64,000 bases of DNA from Leifsonia sp. AK011 (GTDB lineage Bacteria > Actinomycetota > Actinomycetes > Actinomycetales > Microbacteriaceae): contig NZ_JACCCH010000001.1 of assembly GCF_013410945.1 (NCBI RefSeq), forward strand, positions 1,860,001 through 1,924,000, in the 5' to 3' direction. This document shows positions 22,503 to 32,100 of the stretch, in pieces. The translations under genes were made by a program, and so were the position numbers. Every line of letters begins with the position of its first letter. The first letter of the stretch is position 1. The notes beneath the pieces were generated by a model. The model did no database searches. It was given only the letters and a program-made list of their open reading frames with translations, and was not told the DNA's origin.

Positions 22503-24275
22503 CTACTGGCGCAGCCCGCGCCGCACGTAGTCGATCCGGGCCTGCAGCTGTGCGACGGTGGCCTGCGCAACGGCCGGACCGCCGCAGACTCTGCGTAGCT
22601 CCGCGTGGATGAGCCCGTGCGGCTCGCCGGAGATCTTCGACCGCATCCCCACGAGCGAGTTCAGCAGCGTGCGCTGCTCCTTGAGCGTGCGGTACAGCGC
22701 GACGGGCTTCTCCTCCGTGGGCTTCGTCGAGGAGCGCCGCTGCTGGCGAGCGTGTCGCTGGCGAAGCAGCTCGCGAACCTGGTCGGGCTCGAGGATGCCG
22801 GGGAGCCCGAGAAAATCAAGCTCCTCGTCACTGCCGGTGAAGGCCGCAGCGCCGAACTCGTCACCGTCGAACAGGACATGGTCGAAGTGTGCGTCGGACT
22901 CGATCGCCTCCCACGTGAACTCGTCCATGAGCTGGTCGCTCGCCGAGTCCTCCCGGTTCTCCTCGTCGATGAGCCCGTCGTCGAGCAGCTGGTCGTCGTC
23001 CCGCTCCCGATCGAGCGCGTGATCGCGCTCGCGTTCGAGGGAACTCGCGAGCGAGAGGAGCGTCGGCACGCTCGGCACGAAGATCGATGCCGTCTCGCCG
23101 CGCCGACGTGCTCGCACGAACCGGCCAACCGCCTGCGCGAAGTACAGCGGGGTCGAGGCCGAGGTCGCATAGACCCCCACAGAGAGCCGGGGCACATCCA
23201 CACCCTCGGACACCATGCGGACGGCCACCATCCACCGCGAGTCACCCTCGGAGAAGGTCTCGATGCGTCTGGACGACTCCTTCTCGTCGGAGAGCACGAC
23301 CGTCGGTTGCTCCCCCGTGATGGACGTGAGGAGGGCGGCGTAGGCGCGTGCTGCCTGCTGGTCCGTCGCGATGACGAGGCCGCCGGCATCCGGAATCGAA
23401 TGGCGTACCTCGGTGAGGCGCGTGTTCGCCGCCTTGAGCACCGACTGCATCCACTCTCCGCCGGGGTCGAGAGCGGTGCGCCAGGCCTGGGCCGTGACAT
23501 CCTTGGTGTCGCCCTCCCCGAGGCGAGCCTCCATCTCGTCGCCCATCTTGGTGCGCCAGCGCATCTTGCCTGCGTAGGCCAGGAACATGACGGGACGCAC
23601 CACGCCGTCCTGGAGAGCGCGGCCGTAGCCGTAGCTGTAGTCCGTCTGCGAGGTGCGGATGCCCTTCTCGTCGGGCGCGTAGGTGACGAAGGGGATCGGG
23701 GCGGTGTCGCTGCGGAACGGCGTGCCGGTGAGGGAGAGCCTGCGCGTCGCCCGCTCGAAGGCCTCGCGGATCGCGTCACCCCAGCTCAGTGCATCGCCGC
23801 CGTGGTGAACCTCGTCGAGGATCACTAGCGTGCGTGCCGACTCCGTGATCTCGCGGTGCAGGGATGCCCGCACCGCCACCTGCGCGTACGTGACGGCCAT
23901 CCCGTGGAACCGCCGCCCGCCCCACGCGGCACCGTTGGAGTATCCCGGGTCGAGTCGTAGGCCTACACGGTGCGCGGCATCCGCCCACTGGCGCTTGAGG
24001 TGCTCGGTCGGCGCGACAACGGTGACTCGGTCGACCACTCGCCTGGCGATGAGCTCGACGGCGAGTCGAAGCGCGAAGGTCGTTTTGCCTGCGCCCGGTG
24101 TTGCGGCCGCGAGGAAGTCCCGCGGTTCGCGCTCGAAGTACAGGTCGAGGGCCTCGGCCTGCCAGGCGCGGAGCTTGGATGCCGTGCCGCGCGCGGCGCG
24201 TTCGGGGTAGGCCGGAGAGAGGTGTTCAGCGGCAAAGGTACCCACTGTGGGGCCTGGTAGCGCTGGTGTACTCAC
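22503..24275 (-). CDS. DEAD/DEAH-box helicase-family protein
   Basis: A 590-residue superfamily 2 helicase-like ATPase. Walker A is TPGAGKTT (residues 59-66), Walker B is DEVH (154-157), and motif VI is QAVGRFVRARRRGE in the second RecA-like domain. The C-terminal 200 residues contain a highly acidic stretch (rich in Asp, Glu and Arg, about 400-450) and a basic helical end. It resembles the restriction-enzyme/UvrB-type helicases annotated as general DNA repair helicases in actinobacteria; the role is unproven. GTG at 24275 was taken as the start, but a GTG at 24317 in the same frame is possible since neither has a clear ribosome-binding site. Confidence 0.85.
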   Translation of the reverse strand: MSTPALPGPTVGTFAAEHLSPAYPERAARGTASKLRAWQAEALDLYFEREPRDFLAAATPGAGKTTFALRLAVELIARRVVDRVTVVAPTEHLKRQWADAAHRVGLRLDPGYSNGAAWGGRRFHGMAVTYAQVAVRASLHREITESARTLVILDEVHHGGDALSWGDAIREAFERATRRLSLTGTPFRSDTAPIPFVTYAPDEKGIRTSQTDYSYGYGRALQDGVVRPVMFLAYAGKMRWRTKMGDEMEARLGEGDTKDVTAQAWRTALDPGGEWMQSVLKAANTRLTEVRHSIPDAGGLVIATDQQAARAYAALLTSITGEQPTVVLSDEKESSRRIETFSEGDSRWMVAVRMVSEGVDVPRLSVGVYATSASTPLYFAQAVGRFVRARRRGETASIFVPSVPTLLSLASSLERERDHALDRERDDDQLLDDGLIDEENREDSASDQLMDEFTWEAIESDAHFDHVLFDGDEFGAAAFTGSDEELDFLGLPGILEPDQVRELLRQRHARQQRRSSTKPTEEKPVALYRTLKEQRTLLNSLVGMRSKISGEPHGLIHAELRRVCGGPAVAQATVAQLQARIDYVRRGLRQ

Positions 24276-24351
24276 TTGAGAAGACGTTACCCGAGACGAG
24301 TGACATGACTCGTCCACGAGCCCGATCTGTCAGGAGTCGGTGCCTGTGGAA

Positions 24352-25599
24352 TCAGTCGCGCTGGCCCAGCCGCGGTCGATCCGTCGCGCGGTGGCCGAGC
24401 AGCGCCGCGGGCTTCACCGCACCCTTGCCGAAACGATCGCTCGCGGCATCCATGACGTTCTCCGCCTCGCGCCAGCCCGCCGTGTCGTCCCAGAGGGCCT
24501 GCATCATGCCATCAGGGTCGACGAGTTGTTCACCGCGCACACCCACGAGACGCACCGGGCGACCGCCCTCGCGCGCGGTGTCGTAGATCGCTCGCACCTC
24601 CTCGTAGATCTGCCTCCCGAGATCCGTGGGGTCCGGGAGGGTCCGGGACCGCGTAATCGTCGTGAAGTCCGAGAAGCGCAGTTTGAGCACGACGGTTCGC
24701 GCGCGCAACCCGTGTCGACGCAGGCGCACAGCGACCATGTTCGACAGGCGCAGGAGTTCGCGGTGGATGGCGGTGGCATCCGTCACATCGGTGCTGAAGG
24801 TCATCTCGTGCCCGACGCTCTTCTCCTCCGCCCCTGCTTCGACGACGCGATCGTCGCGGCCCCAGGCGAGGTCGTGCAGCCGACGCGCCGCAGACTCCCC
24901 CACAGCGCGGCGGAGCGTGTCGAGATCGGCCCTCGCGAGATCGCCGATCGTGTGTAGCCCTCGCGCCCGCAGAAGCTCCTCCGACTTGGCGCCGACACCC
25001 CAGAGCTTGGCGATCGGAAGTGGGTGCAGGAACGCGACCGTCTGGTCCCGCGGCACCACGAGTAGTCCATCGGGCTTGGAGAGCCCCGAGGCGACCTTGG
25101 CCACGTACTTGGTGGCAGCGGCACCCACCGAACAGATGAGTCCCGTCTCGGAGCGCACACGGGCGCGCAGCAACTCGGCAACCTGCTGCGGAGACCCGAA
25201 GATGGACCGGGCACCCGCGACGTCGAGGAACGCCTCGTCGATGCCGAGCCGCTCGACGGAGGGGGTCAACTCGTCGCAGATCTCGAAGACGCGGCGCGAG
25301 TAGTACTGGTAGCGCTCGTAGTGCGGCTCGAGGATGATCGCCTGGGGACACCTCCGCAGCGCGATCGACATCGGCAGGGCGGAGTTCACGCCGAACTTGC
25401 GGGCCTCATACGTTGCAGCCGTGACGATCGATCGGGGTGAGTTGTGGCCGACGATCACGGGCTTGCCCACGAGCTCCGGATGATCCAGGAGCTCGACGGA
25501 GGCGAAGAAGGCGTCCATGTCGACGTGGAGGATGGGCGCGCTCGAGGAGTCGATGACACCCGTGGTGACCTGGCGGTCACGGCCGTCCTGCTTGCCCAT
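24352..25599 (-). CDS. dinB: DNA polymerase IV (DinB)
   Basis: A 415-residue Y-family translesion polymerase. Catalytic residues are intact: Asp27 and Asp29 in HVDMDAFFASVE, and Asp121-Glu122 in RLGIDEAFLDV. The little-finger domain follows from about residue 260 (GHEMTFSTDVTDA). An ATG at 25599 gives a 20-residue lead before the palm domain; the frame stays open far upstream but into non-coding sequence. No SOS box is seen in the short gap upstream. It lies in the same direction as the helicase gene, 76 bases apart, and close to the imuA'-imuB-dnaE2 operon, giving two translesion systems in 10 kb. Confidence 0.95.
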   Translation of the reverse strand: MGKQDGRDRQVTTGVIDSSSAPILHVDMDAFFASVELLDHPELVGKPVIVGHNSPRSIVTAATYEARKFGVNSALPMSIALRRCPQAIILEPHYERYQYYSRRVFEICDELTPSVERLGIDEAFLDVAGARSIFGSPQQVAELLRARVRSETGLICSVGAAATKYVAKVASGLSKPDGLLVVPRDQTVAFLHPLPIAKLWGVGAKSEELLRARGLHTIGDLARADLDTLRRAVGESAARRLHDLAWGRDDRVVEAGAEEKSVGHEMTFSTDVTDATAIHRELLRLSNMVAVRLRRHGLRARTVVLKLRFSDFTTITRSRTLPDPTDLGRQIYEEVRAIYDTAREGGRPVRLVGVRGEQLVDPDGMMQALWDDTAGWREAENVMDAASDRFGKGAVKPAALLGHRATDRPRLGQRD

Positions 25600-25650
25600 G
25601 GAGCCATCCTCGCAGGTGCTGCCGACGCCACCCCGTTGCGGCCGGAAACG

Positions 25651-25686
25651 ACGAGGGGCGGATGCTCCGTTGCATCCGCCCCTCGT
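25651..25686. terminator. Perfect 15-bp hairpin terminator
   Basis: ACGAGGGGCGGATGC (25651-25665) and GCATCCGCCCCTCGT (25672-25686) are exact complements with a six-base loop. It lies after the stop of the GlsB-like gene and before dinB on the minus strand, so it should end the GlsB-like transcript. Confidence 0.8.
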
Positions 25687-25700
25687 ATCGGTTCTGCCTG

Positions 25701-25967
25701 CTACGCCCTCCGGCGTCCGCGGATCGCACCGAAGATCGCGAGCACGATGAGTGCACCGATCACGGCCCAGAACCACGAGACGAATGAGAAGAAGCCGTTG
25801 GAATCGAGCAGATTCTCGCCGAAGAAGAGCTGCGAGATCCATCCGCCGAGCAACGCGCCGATCACGCCGAGAACGATCGTGAGGAACCAGCCGACACGCT
25901 GGCGAAGGATGAGCTTCGCGATGACGGCGGCGATGATCCCGAGAATGAGAACGGCAAACCAACCCAT
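25701..25967 (-). CDS. GlsB/YeaQ/YmgE-family membrane protein
   Basis: An 88-residue protein with three hydrophobic segments and the family pattern GIIAAVIAKLIL...GVIGALLGGWI, ending with a basic tail (RGRRRA). Members are called transglycosylase-associated proteins, but this name has little experimental support; several are stress-induced. It stands alone, facing the divergent SGNH hydrolase gene across 270 bases. Confidence 0.88.
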   Translation of the reverse strand: MGWFAVLILGIIAAVIAKLILRQRVGWFLTIVLGVIGALLGGWISQLFFGENLLDSNGFFSFVSWFWAVIGALIVLAIFGAIRGRRRA

Positions 25968-26240
25968 ATGACACTCCAACCGTTGTAGCGGGCACCTGCG
26001 CACCGCAGGCCCAGCTTGGCACTCCCCCAGGCGCAGCAACAAGGGGCAGAAGTGCGATGCAGCGGAGGCGGCGAATCCCGAGTGCGTCGCCCCCGCTGCG
26101 GAACAATCGACGCTGTAATCGATCGTGGATGCGGGAAACCCGCACCGTGCTGTCATCCTGTCACTCCCCCCAACGGGGGGGCAACCTCCTCGCGCCGTGT
26201 CCCTGCGCATGTGTTCACTTTCGTGCGAGATGCTGGAGCT
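25968..26240. other. Divergent intergenic region
   Basis: About 270 bases between the GlsB-like gene and the SGNH hydrolase gene. It contains a short hairpin of C and G runs near 26166-26181 (CCCCCC-AA-CGGGGGG) and no convincing -10/-35 pair. I see no small gene with a ribosome-binding site here. Confidence 0.6.
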
Positions 26241-27014
26241 ATGGCACAGCAGCACCCGTGGAGCAGATATGTGGCGATCGGTGATTCCTTCACCGAGGGA
26301 ATCGGCGATCCGGAACCGGACTCCCCGGGCGGTCATCGAGGGTGGGCGGACCGCGTTGCCGAAGTCCTGAACGAGGGAACGGAGGGTTTCGCCTACGCGA
26401 ACCTGGCCATCCGCGGCAGGCTCCTCCAGCAGATCGCCGACGAGCAGGCGGATGCCGCTCTCCTCCTCAAACCCGACCTCATCAGTGTCTCGGCCGGCGG
26501 TAACGACATCATCCGCCCCGGCACGGATCCCGACGACGTGGCGGCCCGGTTCGAGACGCTCATCGAGAAGCTCCGCAGCGACGGGGCGACCGTCGTCATG
26601 TTCAACGGCCCGGACATCGGCATGACGCCCGTCCTGCGGCGCGTTCGGGGCAAGGTGGCGATCTACAACGAGAACCTGCGCGCCATCGCGCAGCGGCACG
26701 ACGCGATCGTCGCCGACATGTGGGCCCTGCGCGAGCTCACCGATCCTCGCATGTGGGCGCCCGATCGCCTGCATTTCTCGCCACTCGGGCACCACACCAT
26801 TGCCCGCATGGTGCTGCAGGCGCTGAACGTCGAGAACGATCTCGAGCCCTACAAACCGGAGCCGCTGCCCACCGTCTCGTGGCGCCAGGCGCGCGTCGGA
26901 GACGTCGGCTGGGCGCGCGAATACCTCGTGCCGTGGGTGCTCAGACGGATTCGGCACCAGTCGTCAGGTGACAACGTGGTGCCGAAGCGTCCGGGGTTCA
27001 CCCCCGAGGCGTAG
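26241..27014 (+). CDS. SGNH/GDSL-family hydrolase
   Basis: A 257-residue esterase-like enzyme. Block I is AIGDSFTEGIGDP with nucleophile Ser16, block III is AGGNDI, and block V is APDRLHFSPLGH with the catalytic Asp and His. There is no signal peptide, so it should be cytoplasmic. Relatives hydrolyse acyl esters of lipids or sugars; substrate unknown. The C-terminal 50 residues beyond the fold are basic and proline-containing. It ends exactly adjacent to the convergent desaturase stop (27014/27015), so no shared terminator fits there. Confidence 0.88.
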   Translation: MAQQHPWSRYVAIGDSFTEGIGDPEPDSPGGHRGWADRVAEVLNEGTEGFAYANLAIRGRLLQQIADEQADAALLLKPDLISVSAGGNDIIRPGTDPDDVAARFETLIEKLRSDGATVVMFNGPDIGMTPVLRRVRGKVAIYNENLRAIAQRHDAIVADMWALRELTDPRMWAPDRLHFSPLGHHTIARMVLQALNVENDLEPYKPEPLPTVSWRQARVGDVGWAREYLVPWVLRRIRHQSSGDNVVPKRPGFTPEA

Positions 27015-28127
27015 TTACGCGATGCCGGTGTAGCCGACGCGTCCGGCAGCGGGGCAGGCGAACGGGTCGCGTGCAGGACCCTGGCCTACCTCGTTGAGGT
27101 AGTTGATGACGGCCACGTACGACGAGGCGAGCGACACCTGCGTGTACAGGATGCCCCTGCTCTCGCAGAACTCGCGAACGATCTCCGCAGCGTGACGCAG
27201 GTGCGGGCGCGGCATGCTCGGGAACAGGTGGTGCTCGACCTGGTAGTTGAGACCACCCATGTAGATGTCGACGGCCGGGCCGCCGGAGATGTTGCGACTC
27301 GTGAGCACCTGGCGACGGAGGAAGTCGACCTTCGAGCCCTTGGGCAGGATCGGCATACCCGTGTGGTTCGGGGCGAATGATGCACCCATGTAGAGGCCGA
27401 AGACGGCGAGCTGCACACCGAGGAAGGCGAACGCCATTCCGAGGGGCATGATCGCGAAGATCGCAGCGACGAAGCCCACATTGCGAACCGCCAGCAGCAC
27501 GATTTCGAGCGCGCGCTTGTCGACCTTCGTGCCAGGCGTGAACACCGTCTTGAAGGCGTGGAAGTGGAGGTTGATTCCCTCGAGGAGGAGTGCCGGGAAG
27601 AAGAGCCAGCCCTGACGCTGCTGGAGGAAACGTCCGATGGCGGTCTTGGCTGTGGCATCCTCGGCCTGGAAGACGATCGTGTCCGGCATGATGTCCGGGT
27701 CCTTGCCCGCCGTGTTCGGGTTGGCGTGGTGACGCGTGTGCTTGCTCATCCACCAGGAGTAGCTGATGCCGACGACGAGGTCGGCCATGAGCCGACCAGC
27801 GACGTCATTCGCCTTGCCGGAGGTGAAGACCTGGCGATGCGCGAACTCGTGCGTGACGAAGGCGTACTGCGTGAACAGAATGCCCATCGCGCCTGCCATC
27901 AGGAGGGTGAACCAGGTGTCCTGGAGCATCACGGTGCCGAACCAGGCGGCGACCATGGCGGTCGTGATCGCGGCGAGGAGCACGAAGTAGAACGTGCGAC
28001 GGCGACGAAGGAGCCCAGCGTCGCGCACCGTGTTCATGAGTGCTGAGAACTCGGAGAGTTGGTTTCCCACACCCCGCTGTCCCGTACGGATGATGGGGCC
28101 GGAAGACGATACGTCAGAAGCGGGCAC
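27015..28127 (-). CDS. Membrane fatty-acid desaturase
   Basis: A 370-residue acyl-lipid or acyl-CoA desaturase. The three di-iron histidine boxes are present: HEFAH at 93-97, HTRHHANPN beginning at His130, and QVEHHLFP in the C-terminal third. The Q-x-x-H-H form of the third box is the one found in front-end desaturases, though it occurs in other classes too. Membrane segments are at about 45-90 and 190-245. Introducing double bonds into membrane lipids would help cold adaptation. The start is uncertain: the GTG at 28127 gives a polar 25-residue lead, and GTG at 28070 or the ATG at codon 31 would leave the core intact. Confidence 0.9.
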   Translation of the reverse strand: MPASDVSSSGPIIRTGQRGVGNQLSEFSALMNTVRDAGLLRRRRTFYFVLLAAITTAMVAAWFGTVMLQDTWFTLLMAGAMGILFTQYAFVTHEFAHRQVFTSGKANDVAGRLMADLVVGISYSWWMSKHTRHHANPNTAGKDPDIMPDTIVFQAEDATAKTAIGRFLQQRQGWLFFPALLLEGINLHFHAFKTVFTPGTKVDKRALEIVLLAVRNVGFVAAIFAIMPLGMAFAFLGVQLAVFGLYMGASFAPNHTGMPILPKGSKVDFLRRQVLTSRNISGGPAVDIYMGGLNYQVEHHLFPSMPRPHLRHAAEIVREFCESRGILYTQVSLASSYVAVINYLNEVGQGPARDPFACPAAGRVGYTGIA

Positions 28128-28236
28128 GTGACCTCAGAAGTTCAGATGACTTCACAGCCACACGGAGTCGAGCAGATGCTCGGGATGCTGCGAGCCTATC
28201 TGTCGGCGGTGCGAAACGGTGGATATCAGGCAAGCA

Positions 28237-29478
28237 TCAGAACAACTCACCGGGGTTTCCCAGTCGCCACCACGGCCCGGGGTCGTCGATCGACTCCTCG
28301 ACCACGAGCGGAACCACGGCAGTCCGATCGCCGACTGTGAATCTCACAGAGCCGACCTCGGTTCCCGCCGTGGCCAGGTGGATGTCGCCTATGGCGATGT
28401 CCGCGGTAATCGGCAGTTCCGACCACGCGAGCATCGAGCTGCCCTCGGATGCCACGACGTTCGAGGCGTCGCCCCACGCGGTCGAATAGCTTCCGAAAAC
28501 CTGCCCCTGCGTTGCGAGATCGATCGAGCGGAAGCCCTGGTCGACCTCGGCCAGCAGCGTGCGAATCGCGGCATTGATCGTGTCGTGGTCGGGGCCTCCG
28601 AGCACGACGCCCACGAGGGTGACCGTCTCCCCCGCGATCATGTGGTCGGCGGAGAACAGCAGGCACGCGCCCGACTCGTCGAGGGTGCCGGTCTTGATGC
28701 CGTCGACGCCGTCGATGCCCAGTAGTCCGTTGCGGTTCTCCACGAGTCCGATCCCCGGGATGTCCACCGAGGCCGTTGCGGCGATCTCGGCGACGACCGG
28801 GTTGTCGAGTGCGAGTTTGGCGAGGGCGATGAGGTCGGTGACCGTGCTCGTATTGGTCGGCTGGATGCCCGTGGCATCCGTGATCGTCGTGCCGGTGAGG
28901 CCGTTCTCGCCGAGCCACGCGGCCGCTGCCTCCACGTAGGCGGCCTCGCTGCCGAACGCCCACGCTGCGGCGGATTGCGCGTAGTTGTTGGCGGATGCCA
29001 TGAGCGCGAGGTCGAGCATGTTCCGCTCGCTCATCGTCTGGCCGACCGCGACGGGCGCCACAATGCCGTCCTGAGCGACCTGCTCCGCGTAGAACTGCTC
29101 GTCAGCCGGCCCGAAGGTCGCACTGGGACCTTGTTCTCCCGGCTGGAGTGGGTGCGCGTCCAGTACGACGAGAGCAGTGACGACCTTGGAGATCGAGGCG
29201 ATGGGCAGGGCGTCCTCCGTTCCCGAACGAGCGAGAACCCCGTCGTACCCCACGGCGCCGATGCCCGCAGCGCCGTAGGGCGGGAAGGACAGCACCGGTG
29301 TCACAGGCTCAATCGCCGAGTATGGGGCGACCACGGCCGATGAGGTGGGGGCGGGGGCGAGCAGGGTCAGAGGAAGGTAGAAACCCGCGGCAAGAACGAG
29401 GGCCGCAGCCGTGAACACGGTGATCCGTCGCCGGCGGTAGATCTGCTTCTTCGTCAGCGCGGGGGTTGTCTGTGGCAC
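28237..29478 (-). CDS. D-alanyl-D-alanine carboxypeptidase-like serine hydrolase
   Basis: A 413-residue penicillin-binding-protein fold (peptidase S11). Catalytic motifs: SISK with Ser95 and Lys98, SAN in LMASANNYAQ, and KTG in DGIKTGTLDE. Residues 20-40 form a membrane anchor or uncleaved signal, so the enzyme works outside the membrane, trimming the terminal D-alanine from peptidoglycan stems. A beta-rich C-terminal domain (about 320-413) follows. The gene stands alone with its promoter in the 45 bases after the permease gene or further upstream. Confidence 0.9.
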   Translation of the reverse strand: MPQTTPALTKKQIYRRRRITVFTAAALVLAAGFYLPLTLLAPAPTSSAVVAPYSAIEPVTPVLSFPPYGAAGIGAVGYDGVLARSGTEDALPIASISKVVTALVVLDAHPLQPGEQGPSATFGPADEQFYAEQVAQDGIVAPVAVGQTMSERNMLDLALMASANNYAQSAAAWAFGSEAAYVEAAAAWLGENGLTGTTITDATGIQPTNTSTVTDLIALAKLALDNPVVAEIAATASVDIPGIGLVENRNGLLGIDGVDGIKTGTLDESGACLLFSADHMIAGETVTLVGVVLGGPDHDTINAAIRTLLAEVDQGFRSIDLATQGQVFGSYSTAWGDASNVVASEGSSMLAWSELPITADIAIGDIHLATAGTEVGSVRFTVGDRTAVVPLVVEESIDDPGPWWRLGNPGELF

Positions 29479-29523
29479 CCGTTCATCGTAGGCAGAGTGC
29501 GTTCAGAACTCCTGAACGGCGTG

Positions 29524-31068
29524 TCAGGCCCAGCCGCCATCCACAGACCTGCGCGGCGGGACTGTCTCCTCCGGCACGAGAACCTCCGTCGTCTCGTTGA
29601 GCGTCTCGCCCCGGAAGAACGGCTTCGACCGCGGGAAGAACGACCACACGATCATGAGCACAACGCCGAGCGCGAGAGACCCGATTCCGACGACGAACAC
29701 CCCACCGATGCCGAAGATGACGGTGTACCCGTAGTCCGGATTGAACATGTCGATGGCAGAAAAGATGAAGGCCGCCGTCAGCATGAGGGCGCCGAGCAGC
29801 GGAAAGAGGAACTTGAAGAACACGTTGTGAGCATTGGCGAACAGCTCCCGCCGGAAGAACCACACGCACGCGAACCCCGTGATCGCGTAGTAGAAGGCGA
29901 TCGCGAGTCCGAGCGACAGGATCGTGTCCGAGAGGAAGTCCTCGCTCACGATCGTCAGGCCCACATAGAACACGGTGGACACGATGCCCATCACGACGGT
30001 GGAGAACGCTGGGGTGTGGTACTTCGGATGCACCATGCCGAAGCGACGCGGCAGTGCGCGATACGCGGCCATCGCCAGCGTGCCACGTGCCGTGGGAAGG
30101 ATCGTGGTCTGGGTCGAGGACACCGCCGACACGAGAACCGCGATCACGAGGAGCCACGCGAGCGGGCCGAACAGCACGTCCTTCAGGGCGAAGAACACGT
30201 CCTCCGCGTTGTTCTCGTTGCCGAGGCCGAGTCCGGTCGTTCCGAGCCCTGCGTACGCCATGGCGGCGACGGTCACGCCCACGTAGGTCACGAGCAGGAT
30301 GAGCGTCGACAGGATCGCGGCACGGCCGGGGATCCGCTCAGGATCCTTCGTCTCCTCGTTGAGTGCGAGACACGTGTCCCATCCCCAGTAGATGAAGAGC
30401 GCGAGCAGGATCGCCTCCACGAATCCCGACGCTGATTCGAAGGCGAAGGGGTTGAACCAGGACAGCTCCGGTACGGTCGCCCCGGCCGGCGCGGTACCCG
30501 TCGACAGGGCGACGATGACGGCGATCACAAAGATGATGAGGGCCAGGTACTGGATGCCCAGCAGCACGTTCTGCAGCTTCTCGCCGATCTCGGTCCCCCG
30601 GTAGCTGATGTAGGTCATGAGCGCGATGAAGACGACGCCGGTCGCCGTCACGATGACCGGGTTCTGTGCGATGTCCTCGTTGATCAGCAACCAGAAGTAC
30701 TTGCCGCCGATCTGGGCGAGGTTGGCGAGTACAACCATTCCCGCAACGGCGACGCCCCAGCCGCCCATCCAGCCCACGCGCGGCCCGAAGGCCTTCGTCG
30801 CCCAGGTGAAGGTGGTGCCGCAATCCGGGACTGCGCGGTTGAGCTCCCGGTAGGCGAACGCGATGAGGAGCATCGGCACGAACGCGATGATGAACGCGAC
30901 GGGAGCCTGCGCCCCCACGGCCAGCACGACGAAGCCGAGGGTCGCTGCGAGGGAGTAGACCGGCGCGGTGGACGCGAGCCCGATGACGGTGGAGCCGACG
31001 AGGCCCAATGTTCCCGTCGCGAGCCCCTTCGAGGGCATCCTGGGTGCCGTTGCGGTCGTCTCCGCCAT
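29524..31068 (-). CDS. APC-family amino-acid permease
   Basis: A 514-residue membrane transporter with about twelve to fourteen hydrophobic segments. The family pattern is clear: LGLVGSTVIGLASTAPVYSL in the first helix, VPDCGTTFTWATKAFGPRVG, and LNEETKDPERIPGRAA after helix six. It is longer than the permease at 7266 and belongs to a different branch, comparable to transporters for amino acids or amines of unknown specificity. The ATG at 31068 follows GAGGAGCGAGAC, a strong ribosome-binding site; the frame stays open upstream without one. Confidence 0.88.
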   Translation of the reverse strand: MAETTATAPRMPSKGLATGTLGLVGSTVIGLASTAPVYSLAATLGFVVLAVGAQAPVAFIIAFVPMLLIAFAYRELNRAVPDCGTTFTWATKAFGPRVGWMGGWGVAVAGMVVLANLAQIGGKYFWLLINEDIAQNPVIVTATGVVFIALMTYISYRGTEIGEKLQNVLLGIQYLALIIFVIAVIVALSTGTAPAGATVPELSWFNPFAFESASGFVEAILLALFIYWGWDTCLALNEETKDPERIPGRAAILSTLILLVTYVGVTVAAMAYAGLGTTGLGLGNENNAEDVFFALKDVLFGPLAWLLVIAVLVSAVSSTQTTILPTARGTLAMAAYRALPRRFGMVHPKYHTPAFSTVVMGIVSTVFYVGLTIVSEDFLSDTILSLGLAIAFYYAITGFACVWFFRRELFANAHNVFFKFLFPLLGALMLTAAFIFSAIDMFNPDYGYTVIFGIGGVFVVGIGSLALGVVLMIVWSFFPRSKPFFRGETLNETTEVLVPEETVPPRRSVDGGWA

Positions 31069-31150
31069 GTCTCGCTCCTCGCCGTCGGGGTATCGAGAGC
31101 ATAGTCCCGAGCGGACGGGAGCGTGTCCGGCCTGTGGGTGGTTCCCGAAC

Positions 31151-31954
31151 TCAGCGTGCTCGGAGGGCGTAGAGCGCAACCGCGCTCGCCGACGCCACGT
31201 TGAGGGAATCCACACCGTGCAGCATCGGGATCGTCACGACGGTGTCGGCGGCGCGGAGCGCGGCAGGAGACAACCCGTCCCCCTCGGTGCCGACCACGAT
31301 CGCGACGCGATCAGGAGGGGCAACCGAGAAGTCGTCGAGGGACACCGCGTCGTCGGCGAGGGCGAGGGCGGCGATGTGGAATCCCGCCGAATGCAGCTCT
31401 TCGGCGCCGGCTGGCCATTCGGCGAGCCTGGTCCACGGCACCTGCAGCACGGTTCCCATGCTCACGCGAACACTCCGGCGGTACAGCGGGTCGGCACACC
31501 GCGGGGTGACGAGGACAGCATCCGCCCCGAGTCCCGCGACGGAACGGAAGATCGCCCCCACGTTCGTGTGGTCAACGACATCCTCGATGACCACCACACG
31601 ACGTGCGCCCGCGAGCAGGTCGCTGACGTTCGGCAGAGGGGGGCGATGCATGGATGCCAGTGCACCCCTGTGCAGCGTGAACCCGGTCAGCTGCTCGAGC
31701 AGCTCCGAATCCCCGACGAACACGGGAACGTCGAAGTCCTCGACGAGGGGTGCGACATCGTCCACCCACTTCTCGAGGAGCAGCACGGAGCGCGGCCGGT
31801 GTCCTGCGGCGAGGGCGCGCGTGATGACCTTGGACGACTCAGCGATGTAGAGGCCACCAGCGGGCTCCGAGACGCGACGGAGCGCGACATCCGTCAGATC
31901 GCGGTAGTCGGAGAGCCGGGGATCGTCGAGCGACTCGATGTGACTGATCTGCAC
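31151..31954 (-). CDS. TrmH/SpoU-family RNA 2'-O-methyltransferase
   Basis: A 267-residue SPOUT methyltransferase. An N-terminal substrate-binding domain (about 1-95) is followed by the knotted SAM-binding domain with motif 1 VVVIEDVVDHTNVGAIFRSV, motif 2 VVGTEGDGLSP and motif 3 IPMLHGVDSLNVASASAVAL. These motifs fit 2'-O-ribose methylation of rRNA or tRNA; the exact site is unknown. The GTG at 31954 sits five bases after GGGAG. A longer frame to 32023 would overlap the sirtuin promoter region. Confidence 0.9.
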   Translation of the reverse strand: MQISHIESLDDPRLSDYRDLTDVALRRVSEPAGGLYIAESSKVITRALAAGHRPRSVLLLEKWVDDVAPLVEDFDVPVFVGDSELLEQLTGFTLHRGALASMHRPPLPNVSDLLAGARRVVVIEDVVDHTNVGAIFRSVAGLGADAVLVTPRCADPLYRRSVRVSMGTVLQVPWTRLAEWPAGAEELHSAGFHIAALALADDAVSLDDFSVAPPDRVAIVVGTEGDGLSPAALRAADTVVTIPMLHGVDSLNVASASAVALYALRAR

Positions 31955-32100
31955 CTGAACTCCCGCCGTGACCGTGATGCGGCCGCCCGAGAGACTGTAG
32001 CCGACGAGAGTTGGGGTGGACACTCACGGTTTCTCGCAGCGCTGGGAAACATGCCGGAAAACTTCGTTGCCTAGGCTTAGTGACGTCGGGAAGGAGCACC

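Noticed and set aside
24317-26145. N-terminal extension of DinB to a GTG or ATG near 26145
   Set aside because: It would read through a hairpin terminator and the GlsB-like gene in another frame; the DinB palm domain starts normally from the ATG at 25599.
26166-26181. C-run/G-run hairpin as a terminator
   Set aside because: It lies upstream of two divergent starts, so there is no transcript for it to end.
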